This document shows positions 9,552-18,057 of a stretch of 64,000 nucleotides of DNA, in pieces (within the stretch, counting starts at the first letter, position 1; each line of letters begins with the position of its first letter). The translations under genes and the position numbers were made by a program. The stretch covers positions 111,508-175,507 of the forward strand of contig NZ_JAEPBG010000011.1 in the NCBI RefSeq assembly GCF_016632335.1, written 5' to 3'. The DNA is from Noviherbaspirillum pedocola (GTDB taxonomy: Bacteria > Pseudomonadota > Gammaproteobacteria > Burkholderiales > Burkholderiaceae_D). The notes beneath the pieces were generated by a model. The model saw only the letters and a list, made by a program, of their open reading frames with translations. It had not been told where the DNA came from and did no database searches.

Positions 9552-10157
9552 CTATTGATGTTGTTGTATGCAGCGGCCTACCTTGTGCTTCGGAGTGCGT
9601 TGAATCTTGCACAGCAAGTCATGCGAGACCTTGCTAACTTCGTATCGGTTACATAACTCCTCTATGAGCTTGGCTAGCAAACTAGCAGCCATCTCCGCGT
9701 CAGCCAGTGCCCGGTGATAGCGTCCCGCCACGGGCAGATTGGCGTATTCGACAAGGGTCCCAAGCTTATGGCTTGGCGCTTGCGGGAACAGGCGCCGCGA
9801 CAGCAGCATAGAGCATGCGAATTGCTGAGGCCTCTTTCGGTTGATGCGCTCAAGCTCGGCGTCCCAGAATTTACAATCAAACGACGCATTGTGGGCAACC
9901 AAGGGATAGTCCCCTACAAAATCGGATACCTCGCGCATGACCTCGGCAGCTTTCGGCGCCTTTCGAACCATCGCGTCAGAAATTCCGGTAAGTCCCTCAA
10001 TGTACGATGGGATGCGCACTCCCGCATTCATCAGGCTTTGGTAACGGTCTACGACCTTTCCGTCTTCCAGAAGGACCGCGGCAATCTCAGTAGCGCGGTC
10101 GCCTTGTGCTGGCGACAAACCGGTCGTTTCAAAATCAATTACAGCCACAATTTCCAC
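9552..10157 (-). CDS. DnaQ-like 3'-5' exonuclease (DEDDh family)
   Basis: About 201 residues from a GTG start at 10157, chosen because AGAGGA lies 7 bases upstream and the fold begins immediately (EIVAVIDFETTGL). A longer open frame to 10268 is less likely. All DEDDh residues are visible: Asp and Glu in DFETTG, Asp in HNASFDCKFW, and His and Asp in HRALADAEMAA. These coordinate two metals for hydrolysis from DNA or RNA 3' ends. It lacks fused domains, so it resembles the stand-alone exonucleases often labelled DNA polymerase III epsilon-like. It ends at the shared bidirectional terminator. Confidence 0.88.
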   Translation of the reverse strand: MEIVAVIDFETTGLSPAQGDRATEIAAVLLEDGKVVDRYQSLMNAGVRIPSYIEGLTGISDAMVRKAPKAAEVMREVSDFVGDYPLVAHNASFDCKFWDAELERINRKRPQQFACSMLLSRRLFPQAPSHKLGTLVEYANLPVAGRYHRALADAEMAASLLAKLIEELCNRYEVSKVSHDLLCKIQRTPKHKVGRCIQQHQ

Positions 10158-10402
10158 AGTGCATTCCTCTGTCGCCAATTCTAAAGACGAGTCCTCAGTT
10201 CGGATTGTCTCATCTAAAGCGATGTCCGCAGTCAGCCCGGGACAGGTTGTCGCAAACCATCTCCCCATGCCGAAAAGGCCGAGGTCGGCGTAGGCCCGCT
10301 CTATTATTGTTTAATGAACAAATCAGCTCGTCCGCGATTCCACTTCGGTTTCGGTGCCAGCATCAGAAGAAGTGAAACCTCTGCGTTAGAAAGGAAGCGT
10401 GA

Positions 10403-11167
10403 ATGATTGCAGCAAAAGCCGTTATTGCAGTAGCACTGGCAAGTATTGTGCTGTTCTCTTGGGCGGCAGACGACACTGGCGTCACACCGTACCGGCCATC
10501 CATATCTAATCCAGCTCAATTGCCGACACCGGGCCAACTTGAGGTGGAATTCGGAGGCTTGCACACGAAAACCGGAAACGCCCGGGATGAAAGCTTGCCT
10601 TACCTTTTGAAGCTTGGATTTTCCAAAGAGTGGGGAATTCTCATCGGTGGCGAGGCATACGTTTGGTCCCGCGACGAGGACGGCTCACGAGAGCACGGTG
10701 TAGGCGACACAAGCTTTATCCTCAAACGAGCATTCATTTTGAATAGCAAGACGGCATTCGGATTGGAACTGGATGCAAAGGTGCCGACAGCAAAGGAAGC
10801 AATTGGCAGCGGAAAGACCGAATACACCTTGAACGGTATCTACAGCCAGGACATTGGCAGCGTCCACTTGGACGCCAACCTCAATACGACTCGTGTGGGC
10901 GTCGTTGAACCCGGTACCGCACGAATGCAAACCGGCCTGTCTGCAGCTTTTTCCATGCCCTTGACCAAGGGATGGCGGGGTGTCACTGAACTCTCTGGAA
11001 CAAGGCGTAGCGGTACACCGACCACTGCGCAGCTGCTTGCTGCAGTCGTGTACAACCCCAGTAAATGGTATTCCATCGACGTTGGCATGGCTAAAGGGCT
11101 AACCAGAAAGTCGCAAGACTGGTCTATCTTCAGCGGCTTTGTCGTTCCCATCGCCAAGCTTTGGTAG
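10403..11167 (+). CDS. Predicted outer-membrane channel-like protein (phenol-degradation MetA-type barrel)
   Basis: 254 residues with a signal peptide (cleavage near SWAADD) and then alternating beta-strands typical of a small outer-membrane barrel. The N-terminal pattern TPYRPSISNPAQLPTPGQLEVEFG and repeated GL-LDAKVP and Y-LNGIYSQ elements resemble the family of putative transporters linked to aromatic degradation loci. AAAGGA just upstream is the ribosome-binding site. It stands alone here, far from the catabolic clusters, so its substrate cannot be deduced. Confidence 0.7.
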   Translation: MIAAKAVIAVALASIVLFSWAADDTGVTPYRPSISNPAQLPTPGQLEVEFGGLHTKTGNARDESLPYLLKLGFSKEWGILIGGEAYVWSRDEDGSREHGVGDTSFILKRAFILNSKTAFGLELDAKVPTAKEAIGSGKTEYTLNGIYSQDIGSVHLDANLNTTRVGVVEPGTARMQTGLSAAFSMPLTKGWRGVTELSGTRRSGTPTTAQLLAAVVYNPSKWYSIDVGMAKGLTRKSQDWSIFSGFVVPIAKLW

Positions 11168-11481
11168 CACGGGCGATTAGTCGTGCTTCCCTAGTGCTCG
11201 TGTACCCTAGCGGGGAAGGAGGCGACTGCCTGCAAAGCGCCTTCTTTGACGCGAGCATTGGTGTTTCATGTATTGCAACGATTTCCACGTTCATACCGGC
11301 GTCGACTGTTTGTCTGCCTGGTGCCGTGTTTGCATCTGTGAAGCGAGGCATTTGGGACTTGCACGACGCTGCGAAGCTACTGGGGTTGGCAAAATTGATT
11401 GCTTTTGGAACCAGAATAGCTAACAACTGCTTGTAAGTTGGAAGCGGACACGCTTTGCAGTAAATGGCAGAGGGCGAGGGT
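11168..11481. other. Gap, no gene supported
   Basis: About 310 bases between the barrel protein and the end of the DoxX-like gene. A weak AGCACG/CGTGCT inverted repeat lies right after the barrel gene (11165-11190) but has no T-tract. Open frames here lack ribosome-binding sites and protein-like composition. Confidence 0.4.
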
Positions 11482-11955
11482 CTATTGATAGATGCGGCTG
11501 CGACGCAGAATGAAGCAGATGATCCACATCACAATGGCAATCTGCAGTGGCGCACGTATGAGCAGATAGGCCGGCCCCCATGCATGCCCACCCATGGGCA
11601 CATGATGGATGGCGGCATAGATATTGAGCGGGAAAAATCCGATCAACACGGCAACGGCAAGCCAGCCCGTAGTTCGCCGGGTCCGGGTGAACAGGAATCC
11701 GATGGCAATGGCGAACTCAAGCAGGCCGGACGCGTAGACGAGCGCTTCACGCTGCGGCACCCAAGGCGGCAGCATCTGCACCATAGGCATAGTCTGGACA
11801 AAATGCCCGATTCCAGTAAAGACGAACAAGAGGGTCAGGCCGATTACTGCGCTTCGGCTTCCATCCAATGGCTGCCGTCTCGCGCGATACCAAGCCAGCG
11901 TCACTGTCCAGGGCAGCATCATTAATGCCAGCATTATGATAGGGGTCGTCATCAT
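11482..11955 (-). CDS. DoxX-like integral membrane protein
   Basis: 157 residues with four predicted transmembrane helices (about 5-20, 37-55, 72-90 and 98-115, and a possible further one at 130-148). The arrangement FVFTGIGHFVQT followed by ASGLLEFAIAIGF is typical of the DoxX/DoxD-like superfamily. GGAGG lies just before ATG 11955, with a second ATG one codon on. Family members are often linked to redox or sulfur chemistry, but the role of this one is unknown. A perfect 9-3-9 palindrome lies about 100 bases upstream. Confidence 0.72.
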   Translation of the reverse strand: MMTTPIIMLALMMLPWTVTLAWYRARRQPLDGSRSAVIGLTLLFVFTGIGHFVQTMPMVQMLPPWVPQREALVYASGLLEFAIAIGFLFTRTRRTTGWLAVAVLIGFFPLNIYAAIHHVPMGGHAWGPAYLLIRAPLQIAIVMWIICFILRRSRIYQ

Positions 11956-12440
11956 TTACCTCCGATTGGTTGTGCAGTACGGGAGGCAGTGTAGGAAGCA
12001 GGCCGAAACGCGGCCAGTGCGATGCGACGATATGCAGAGAGGACTGTGCCAAACGCAGTTTGGCACGACGACTGGATGCTTGCCGCCGGTTAAAGAAAAT
12101 ACGTGAACAGGGTGGCTCCTGAGCAGAGCCGCTATTTCCGCCTAGGGGCGAGTCTGGAACCTTTTGCACGGCGAAGAACGGCCATGAGCAGTCTTTCAAG
12201 AAAGATGGCCGCAACCGCTCAAGACTGAAAGCAGACGTTGAAGGAAAACTCCCAGCATCAGAAGCGAAGAAGAAATTACCAAGCGACTCTCGCTGGAATA
12301 AAAGCTCCTTCGTTTTGCGAATACCCTCATACTTCGCCCATAACGAACGTGGACTGTAGACAGTTGCTCTGAATTTAAATGCGAGTGATAGAAGCCACAT
12401 ACCTCTGCCTATCATTCTACGCAACGAATAATTCAGGCTA
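11956..12440. other. Intergenic region with a 21-base palindrome
   Basis: About 485 bases upstream of the DoxX-like gene and downstream of the YbjQ-family gene. Apart from the palindrome at 12046-12066 I see no gene. Open frames crossing it overlap the DoxX-like gene in other frames. Confidence 0.4.
12046..12066. promoter_or_regulatory. Perfect palindrome GTGCCAAAC-N3-GTTTGGCAC, candidate operator
   Basis: Nine-base arms with a 3-base centre, 91 bases upstream of the DoxX-like start. The size and spacing fit a dimeric regulator site. No T-tract follows, so it is not an ordinary terminator. The regulator is unknown. Confidence 0.5.
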
Positions 12441-13085
12441 TTAAGCAGCGGCCGTGTCGTATTGACTTAAATGCTGAATGCGGGACTGGATGCTTCCCAG
12501 TTGCGACGAATAGGTGACATAATCACCACCTAAGATTTCTAGATTTTTTAGAGTAACGGCTGTACCACTCATGCATACCATGAGCATTCCTTTTTCACCT
12601 CCGACCTCTGCATAGTCAATATCCGTAGCAACGATTGCGTGCGCCCCAAGATCAAAGGCTTGCTTCCGCAGTACGCTTTTGCAAAGTTCCTCTCCATCCT
12701 TTAATTTATTATTATATGTTTTCGACTGTGTGCCAAAGAAATCTGTAAATGTAGATGTAATCTCACTAAACGCACCGGTTCCAGTAGTCGTTTGTGCGGT
12801 AATTATCCCAAGGACGTTGTAGTTCCAATTATGCGGCGAATGGATTGTTGTGATAATCAACGAGGGTAAAAATTTCCGCATCTCCTCGGAGAGTTTATTC
12901 TTCTCTTCGAGGAGGGTACCGACCGCACCTCTATAGGCTTCGTCACCACATCGATTGCAACGTATCTCAGCTTTTGTCTTAGCATATTCGTTTATGAGGC
13001 GCACTTGACGGTCTTGTAAAAGCTCATTGCTTTTACCAAATACCGAGATTTTCAATGCTTCACCACATGTTGGGCATCTATCCAT
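12441..13085 (-). CDS. YbjQ/UPF0145-family protein with N-terminal zinc-ribbon cysteines
   Basis: 214 residues from ATG 13085. The N-terminus has two Cys pairs, CPTC (about residue 4) and CNRC (about residue 43), which would bind one zinc. The C-terminal half matches the YbjQ-type domain: NVLGIITAQTTTGTGAFSE, then LRKQAFDLGAHAIVATDIDYAEVG. That domain forms pentameric rings in structural studies of the family, and its function is unclear. The fusion to a zinc ribbon and about 45 extra residues is less usual. It diverges from the membrane protein at 13316, with about 230 bases between them. Confidence 0.7.
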   Translation of the reverse strand: MDRCPTCGEALKISVFGKSNELLQDRQVRLINEYAKTKAEIRCNRCGDEAYRGAVGTLLEEKNKLSEEMRKFLPSLIITTIHSPHNWNYNVLGIITAQTTTGTGAFSEITSTFTDFFGTQSKTYNNKLKDGEELCKSVLRKQAFDLGAHAIVATDIDYAEVGGEKGMLMVCMSGTAVTLKNLEILGGDYVTYSSQLGSIQSRIQHLSQYDTAAA

Positions 13086-13315
13086 TTGATTTATCCATTA
13101 CGCATAAAAATTTTTTGTGGCAGTATTTTAGAGAGAAGCTCTCTAGCTTTAGAACACGTGCGGACCTTACTCATACAACGGTCGCCTTCTTTGTACTCCT
13201 TAGTTCGAACGGTAAGCAGGATGGCAAGTGCAAAGATAGGCAAAAAGTGTTGGCATAAGTTAATATTATACAAAGATTCGAAAGAACACTATATTCTTAC
13301 TCATAGGGGACAGAT

Positions 13316-14080
13316 ATGACAATACCGGTTGGTGTGATAGCCGCTGGAGGCGAACTCGCATTTTCGGCAATAACTAAGGGTATTATGGTGCTCTATAATG
13401 TCACATCTGAGTTCAATAATTTCGTTGATGAGCACATTGAAAAGATGACGAAATCGGAAAACGTCACGATTGCTCGTACTGGAAAGGTTATAGAAGGAGC
13501 AAAGCTTGGTTTTGGCATCGGGTATATTGTCCCCGTCGCGATCATTGCAGCTGGACAGCTCATACTCGGAAACAAGCTGCAAGCAATCAGCGTAATCGCG
13601 AGTGCCGCTACAATCTCGAACCCTGTTGCGATGACGTGCGCGGCTGTCGGCGCGATTTACTATGGCTGGACAGCTCTATCGACACAAGAGCAGGGCGAAA
13701 TACTGAGAGGACTCAGCGTTGGTCTTGAGGTGGGGGTTGAGCTTTTGAAGTCAATTATCAGCTTTGTTATAGGAAAGACCAAAGAGCTACTTAGCGCGGA
13801 AAACATCAAGGAGATGAAGCGTTTTATTAACGACGCGGCTGCCTCATTTGGGAGATCACTTGCTGACGTCACCGGAGCAATCAAGGATCGTGTTTCGGGG
13901 ATTGTCGACACAGTTACAAAATCGGCAACGGACGCGGGACAGAAAGTGATCGCTACCGCAGCTGGCGCAAGCCATACAGTAATAGCGACGGCGACTGAGG
14001 CCGGGCAGGCAATGATTGTGACAGTAGGTAACGTACTCCCGTCCAAGAGGCGTGAGAACAGCACTAACACAGAAAAATAG
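13316..14080 (+). CDS. Hypothetical protein with hydrophobic core segments
   Basis: 254 residues from ATG 13316. Strongly hydrophobic, Gly/Ala-rich segments at about 5-28, 62-85 and 90-115 could insert in a membrane. The C-terminal half is Ala/Thr-rich and amphipathic, with loosely repeated units such as TVTKSATDAGQKVIATAAGA then TVIATATEAGQAMIVT. No known domain was recognised. The composition recalls membrane-interacting or pore-like proteins, but that is only a resemblance. It is divergent from the YbjQ-family gene and followed by about 300 non-coding bases. Confidence 0.6.
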   Translation: MTIPVGVIAAGGELAFSAITKGIMVLYNVTSEFNNFVDEHIEKMTKSENVTIARTGKVIEGAKLGFGIGYIVPVAIIAAGQLILGNKLQAISVIASAATISNPVAMTCAAVGAIYYGWTALSTQEQGEILRGLSVGLEVGVELLKSIISFVIGKTKELLSAENIKEMKRFINDAAASFGRSLADVTGAIKDRVSGIVDTVTKSATDAGQKVIATAAGASHTVIATATEAGQAMIVTVGNVLPSKRRENSTNTEK

Positions 14081-14388
14081 CCGATAGCATCAAGCTGATG
14101 ACGGTCAATGCGCTATCTACAAGAGCGCTATTTTGATGCTTAGAGGGCAGCAGTCAAAAAACCGTCATCCGCTTCAACAGGCGTTTCGATATTAGGATGG
14201 CAATTCCCCAACTCCTTGGTAGCATAGATTCCTTTGACACCACTGATTGAAGCAAGATCGAAAAGACAGCGCGTTTAAGGAACGAGGAGTTGTATACCGG
14301 AAAACGCCGCAGTTCGGTGATATGCGTGTCAGAGTGGCAAGTATGGAATTAGTCCTCACTAACTTTCTGAGACAAAGGATTTAGTAGT
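14081..14388. other. Intergenic, weak hairpin only
   Basis: About 300 bases. An imperfect stem GCGCTATC...GAGCGCTATTTT near 14110-14136 could be a weak terminator for the preceding gene. Nothing else was seen. Confidence 0.35.
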
Positions 14389-14928
14389 ATGAAATTGTCA
14401 GCTGCACTCTGCGTGACCGCGTCCCTTACCGTCTTTGGGTGTGCATCTCACGCGCCGGTCAATCTACCCCCATTTGATGAAGCAGCCTACAGGCCTTTCG
14501 CAGCACCTGGTACGGCCACAATCACTGGCACCGCGTTCTTAGTCACCAAAGGCGGCGACATAAAGAAAGGGGCAGCCCGCCAGGTCTTCCTGATTCCGGA
14601 GACCGCATTTGTAACGTCACGAACCGACTTCACAGATGACTGGTATCCGACATTTGACTGGCTAGGCTTTAGCGGCACGGACAGAACCACAATTGCAAAT
14701 GCATGGCGATACACAAAAATCGTTGTAGCAGATGTAGATGGAAAATTCGCTTTTACAAAAGTGCCGGCTGGAAAGTATATAGTCGAGACGCAGCTTTTCT
14801 GGCAATACATGAATTGCGGCATGTGGGGGTGCAAGAATGCCGATACAGGTGCGGTGCTGCGCAAACATGTGGAGGTCACTGAAGGCGCACTGCTCGAGGC
14901 GCAACTGACCACTGCAATCAATCGTTAG
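14389..14928 (+). CDS. Lipoprotein with a carboxypeptidase-regulatory-like fold
   Basis: 179 residues. A signal peptide with a lipobox ends in the lipidated Cys at residue 18 (LTVFGC). The rest is beta-rich: TATITGTAFLV, a conserved-looking ARQVFLIPET, and DVDGKFAFTKVPAGKYIVET. The last is the hallmark of carboxypeptidase-regulatory-like or Cna-B-type beta sandwiches. A pair of Cys (NCGMWGC) may form a disulfide. It is likely anchored to the outer membrane. No neighbour suggests a pathway. Confidence 0.7.
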   Translation: MKLSAALCVTASLTVFGCASHAPVNLPPFDEAAYRPFAAPGTATITGTAFLVTKGGDIKKGAARQVFLIPETAFVTSRTDFTDDWYPTFDWLGFSGTDRTTIANAWRYTKIVVADVDGKFAFTKVPAGKYIVETQLFWQYMNCGMWGCKNADTGAVLRKHVEVTEGALLEAQLTTAINR

Positions 14929-15169
14929 CCCAAACGCCGACGCCCAACCCGGTCTTATATCGACTCCCGCCAAAGTATGGAAATCGCTGAGCACACCGAA
15001 GTTTGAATCACCGTAGACTGGCGTCGACAGAACCAAGCGCCTTCTCAAAGGAGGGGAAGGGCGCTTGCGATACAAAGACTGATAGCGGACCTTGGCGAGA
15101 ACGATGGCGAAGGCAGAAGCCGGGTCAAAGCTGTTGTCCGAAAAAGTAGCAACCGGCTAGCAGCAACGC

Positions 15170-15757
15170 TCAGCGTGGGGCAAGAAAGTGGTATGGAGAT
15201 CGCGATGCAATCCACTGTTCAGCCTCTAAACCAATGCGTCTGACTTCGTCATGCAAAGGCACAAGGCCAAGTTCAAATTTTGAACAATCTTTTTTCTCTG
15301 AGATGAATACGAACTCATCTAGAATTAATGCGCGCCTAACCCTCTTTTTGTCCATGCGCAAGTAATTATAGTCACTGCGACTCTGAACAACAATTTCCAC
15401 GATATTGTGATTTTCACCACCTATCCAATTATCGATTCTTTCGTCGAAGTGCTCGACATTGTCCCTTGCGTCTCTGGGCAAAACTTCTGAATCGGCTTGA
15501 ACATGGAGTAGTTCTCGAAGGACCTTCTTGCGCGCCAGAGCGATGTCACACTTTGAGATGGGCGACAAGTATTTTGAAATCATGGCCGCATGACTAAGAA
15601 AAGAAGTAAGGTAATACCAAATCAATCGATCTTGCGCCGTTATAGCATGCCCCAGAACGTCGTTCATTCCATCGTACTCCATGCACGCGCCGATGCCATG
15701 CATGCTTATTTCTTGCATGTACCAAGTTAGCTCGTGAGTGTTGAATTCTATAAGCAT
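15170..15757 (-). CDS. Hypothetical protein, unrecognised
   Basis: 195 residues from ATG 15757. No signal peptide or membrane helix. It is a mixed alpha protein with several Cys and His and an acidic central region (RDNVEHFDERIDNWIGG). The region 70-140 is rich in Arg/Lys and has a possible HEPN-like helical look, but no RX4-6H motif is evident. It stands alone at lower GC than its surroundings, suggesting acquired DNA. Confidence 0.5.
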   Translation of the reverse strand: MLIEFNTHELTWYMQEISMHGIGACMEYDGMNDVLGHAITAQDRLIWYYLTSFLSHAAMISKYLSPISKCDIALARKKVLRELLHVQADSEVLPRDARDNVEHFDERIDNWIGGENHNIVEIVVQSRSDYNYLRMDKKRVRRALILDEFVFISEKKDCSKFELGLVPLHDEVRRIGLEAEQWIASRSPYHFLAPR

Positions 15758-16064
15758 GTTAAATTAAAATATGCTCGCTCAAAAATTTACCAATTTATAG
15801 GAACTTTCTCGTCAATCTTCTTTTTCTAACGCCAACATAAGCGATGTATATTGTACTTCATCGACAAGTCCTTTTTTGAAGGGAAGGCAAGGATCGCTTT
15901 GAGTCGACTTGCCAGTTCTCGATAAGCCTACAGTCGGCCATGAGCGGACACCTACGCAAAATGAATAATGCTTCTAAAAAGTAACATTATCCTGATAGGA
16001 TGTGAGGCGAATATTCGCCAAGCCTTATCTGATTGCCCATACCAAATTCTTGAAAGGCAAGTAT
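15758..16064. other. AT-rich intergenic region between divergent genes
   Basis: About 300 AT-rich bases between two divergently transcribed small hypothetical genes. They probably contain both promoters. No gene or repeat was found. Confidence 0.4.
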
Positions 16065-16406
16065 ATGCAAGCGACAAGTGATAAGACAAAGCTTATGGAT
16101 GCCATGGTGCTGCTTGAATTGGCAGATAAGATGTATCCGTCTATAGATCATTTCTTTTCGAAATACACCACCTCGGAGTTGATCACTGCTGCGCACGACC
16201 TTATCCAAAATGTTCATAGCGATGGCGAGTGTCCGTTCAACAGCGAAACGTACGAGGTATTGGCTACCCTTGAAGGCGCACGAAGGTACATGGACCTAGG
16301 CGGGCATCTGTGGCAGCCTAGCGGCGGCACGGAGGAGCCGGGAAAAATTTCCGGGCAGGCGCAAGGAATGTTGGGGCGTATTCTTGCAAGGATCGGTTTA
16401 AAATGA
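16065..16406 (+). CDS. Small hypothetical protein
   Basis: About 113 residues from ATG 16065, which has GAAAGG 7-8 bases upstream. An in-frame start at 16002 would add 21 residues but has no ribosome-binding site. Helical N-terminal half (LMDAMVLLELADKMYPSIDHFF) and a Gly-rich C-terminal part. No known family was recognised. Confidence 0.5.
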   Translation: MQATSDKTKLMDAMVLLELADKMYPSIDHFFSKYTTSELITAAHDLIQNVHSDGECPFNSETYEVLATLEGARRYMDLGGHLWQPSGGTEEPGKISGQAQGMLGRILARIGLK

Positions 16407-16958
16407 ACCTGCCTAGCTAAGGCTAAGGCGTCCGGCGGATGCCGTCGCACCGCTTCAAGCGCTGTCGCGTTGACCCGTGTCTGATTTTTTTCATAAGTTG
16501 TCCATGCCGCCAAACAGGTCGTTCGATGCGGGCAGGTTAGCGGCATTCCACCGCAAGGTATGCAATGCCACTACGTACTCCGCTGTTGAACGTCAGTTTT
16601 TATCCTCGACGGTTCGGTTTGGGTCGAACTTTCGCGTTCCTCAAGGACGACAGAAGACTATCCGGAGTCGGATACTTCCGCGCTTCGTGCGCCACAGTAA
16701 ACCGTCCCTTCGGTGCGGGCTTCTCACCCCTCAAATCGGCGAAGAACCAAATACTTAGGCCAATTGCCTAAACCTCCTAAAATCGGGTATGCGTCGGGCG
16801 GATAACAGAGGCAGAGAACATGTCTTTTGCCTACTGTTTCATGGAGAGTGGTCATGGCCTAGACTGGATTGATTCAATAGTATGAAAATCTGGTAGAGGT
16901 CGTGCAGGGCATACAGGGTTATTAGAACCAGCATGCTTCACACATCAAGGCATCTAAG
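16407..16958. other. Gap, no gene supported
   Basis: About 550 bases. Short overlapping open frames are present in several phases without ribosome-binding sites or protein-like composition. No repeat, RNA gene or terminator was recognised. Confidence 0.4.
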
Positions 16959-17561
16959 GTGATAGAACCGAAGCAAGGTAATAAATCACAAAGCGAAGAA
17001 AGCGACCAAGCAGTCTTTGCAAGACAGTGTTCCGTCCTCCTACCAGACACAGCGGCTGCACTTGTCCAAATCGTTGAAAGGTATGGTTGGAACGAAATCT
17101 TGGCAGTCAATGGTATTCGCCCTTCCCATTTAAACCTGCTTGGCATGCTCTCTATCGGCAAAAAAATAACATTTAGATTGCCAAATAAGGCTGACAGCAC
17201 CTACGAGGGGAATGAATTTGCTACCACCGACAGTTCAGTAGACCATACCGTCCGTGAGCCGCTTGACTCGCACCCGGCGGGCGCAGACCCTACCCTTTTG
17301 AGTGCAATGGTATTAATGCTCGGACGCTATATTCTCATCAATGAGGGTTCCGAGGAAGACGAAAAACTGACTTGCGAGCTGACAGAAAAGGGACAAGCTC
17401 TTCTTCATCTCAACAGACAATTTGCTGTAGCACATAGCGGGGCATGCTACCAGAGGAATCAACTATCCAAGACCGCTCATAGACTCTTGGCTGACCTGAT
17501 TTATGCTTGTATATCTGAATCAGAAAAGCCGTATCTTGTCAACAAAAAGCCCCTTCTATGA
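16959..17561 (+). CDS. Hypothetical protein, unrecognised
   Basis: 200 residues from a GTG start with AAGG directly upstream. Soluble, acidic to neutral, no leader. The segment DTAAALVQIVERYGWNEIL and a C-terminal SKTAHRLLADLIYACI are helical. The stop codon lies inside the hairpin of a terminator that faces the other way. Function unknown. It sits in the region of unfamiliar genes preceding the defence island. Confidence 0.5.
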   Translation: MIEPKQGNKSQSEESDQAVFARQCSVLLPDTAAALVQIVERYGWNEILAVNGIRPSHLNLLGMLSIGKKITFRLPNKADSTYEGNEFATTDSSVDHTVREPLDSHPAGADPTLLSAMVLMLGRYILINEGSEEDEKLTCELTEKGQALLHLNRQFAVAHSGACYQRNQLSKTAHRLLADLIYACISESEKPYLVNKKPLL

Positions 17562-17568
17562 GGGGCTT
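17542..17568 (-). terminator. Rho-independent terminator for leftward transcription overlapping the end of the 16959 gene
   Basis: Stem AAGCCCCT / AGGGGCTT (17547-17554 with 17561-17568). On the minus strand the stem is followed by TTTTTGTT, so the functional direction is leftward. On the plus strand there is no T-tract. A leftward transcript must therefore end here, pointing to a small minus-strand gene above 17573. Confidence 0.7.
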
Positions 17569-17572
17569 CATT

Positions 17573-17686
17573 TCACCACGAAGAAAACAGATACTTCGCT
17601 TCCTTCTTCCAGTTCCGCTCCCAGACCACTTCCGCAATCAGCGTAAGAATGGCACAGAGGAAGGCGATTTCCGTTACTGTAATCAG
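17573..17686 (-). CDS. Candidate small membrane protein with a non-standard start
   Basis: About 36-37 codons ending in TGA at 17573, four bases before the leftward terminator stem. The reading ITVTEIAFLCAILTLIAE then VVWERNWKKEAKYLFSSW has one hydrophobic helix followed by a basic, amphipathic tail. This is typical of small membrane proteins, including type I toxin peptides. No ATG, GTG or TTG lies in frame before the upstream stop. A GGTGGA followed by CTG/ATT is the only apparent initiation site, so either the start is rare or a base is missing upstream. Confidence 0.3.
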   Translation of the reverse strand: MITVTEIAFLCAILTLIAEVVWERNWKKEAKYLFSSW

Positions 17687-18057
17687 TCCACCGTGCCAGC
17701 CGGCATAAGAACTGACATTGACTTACCGCTTGCAGTTTATACACCGAATTTAAATAGAGGGGAGAACCATGACAGAAACAGCAACTGTAGAACCAGCGAG
17801 CAAGATAAAAAGGTAAATCGTCAGGGACAGAGACGACTATGACATAACCAGCGGACACCGCAGACGATAGGTTTGCATAGCTAAAAACAAACGCTTTTGG
17901 ATGCTGGACAGTATTGGGCAAGGATAGGAAGTCGTCATCCTTGTTTATAGCAGCTACACCAACTCAACGATCATTCAGGACGGAATCAAATCCGGAAATA
18001 TAAACTGCACAGAATTATATTCATACCGTTCCTGTTTTACCGTTAAAACGCTACTGG
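17687..18057. other. Intergenic region before the HNH gene
   Basis: About 370 bases. It includes an AT-rich part (17740-17800) that could be a promoter for the leftward small frame. No other gene is supported. Confidence 0.35.

Noticed and set aside
11747..12424. A 225-codon minus frame across the DoxX-like gene and the gap
   Set aside because: It overlaps the DoxX-like gene in another frame, and its composition is not protein-like.
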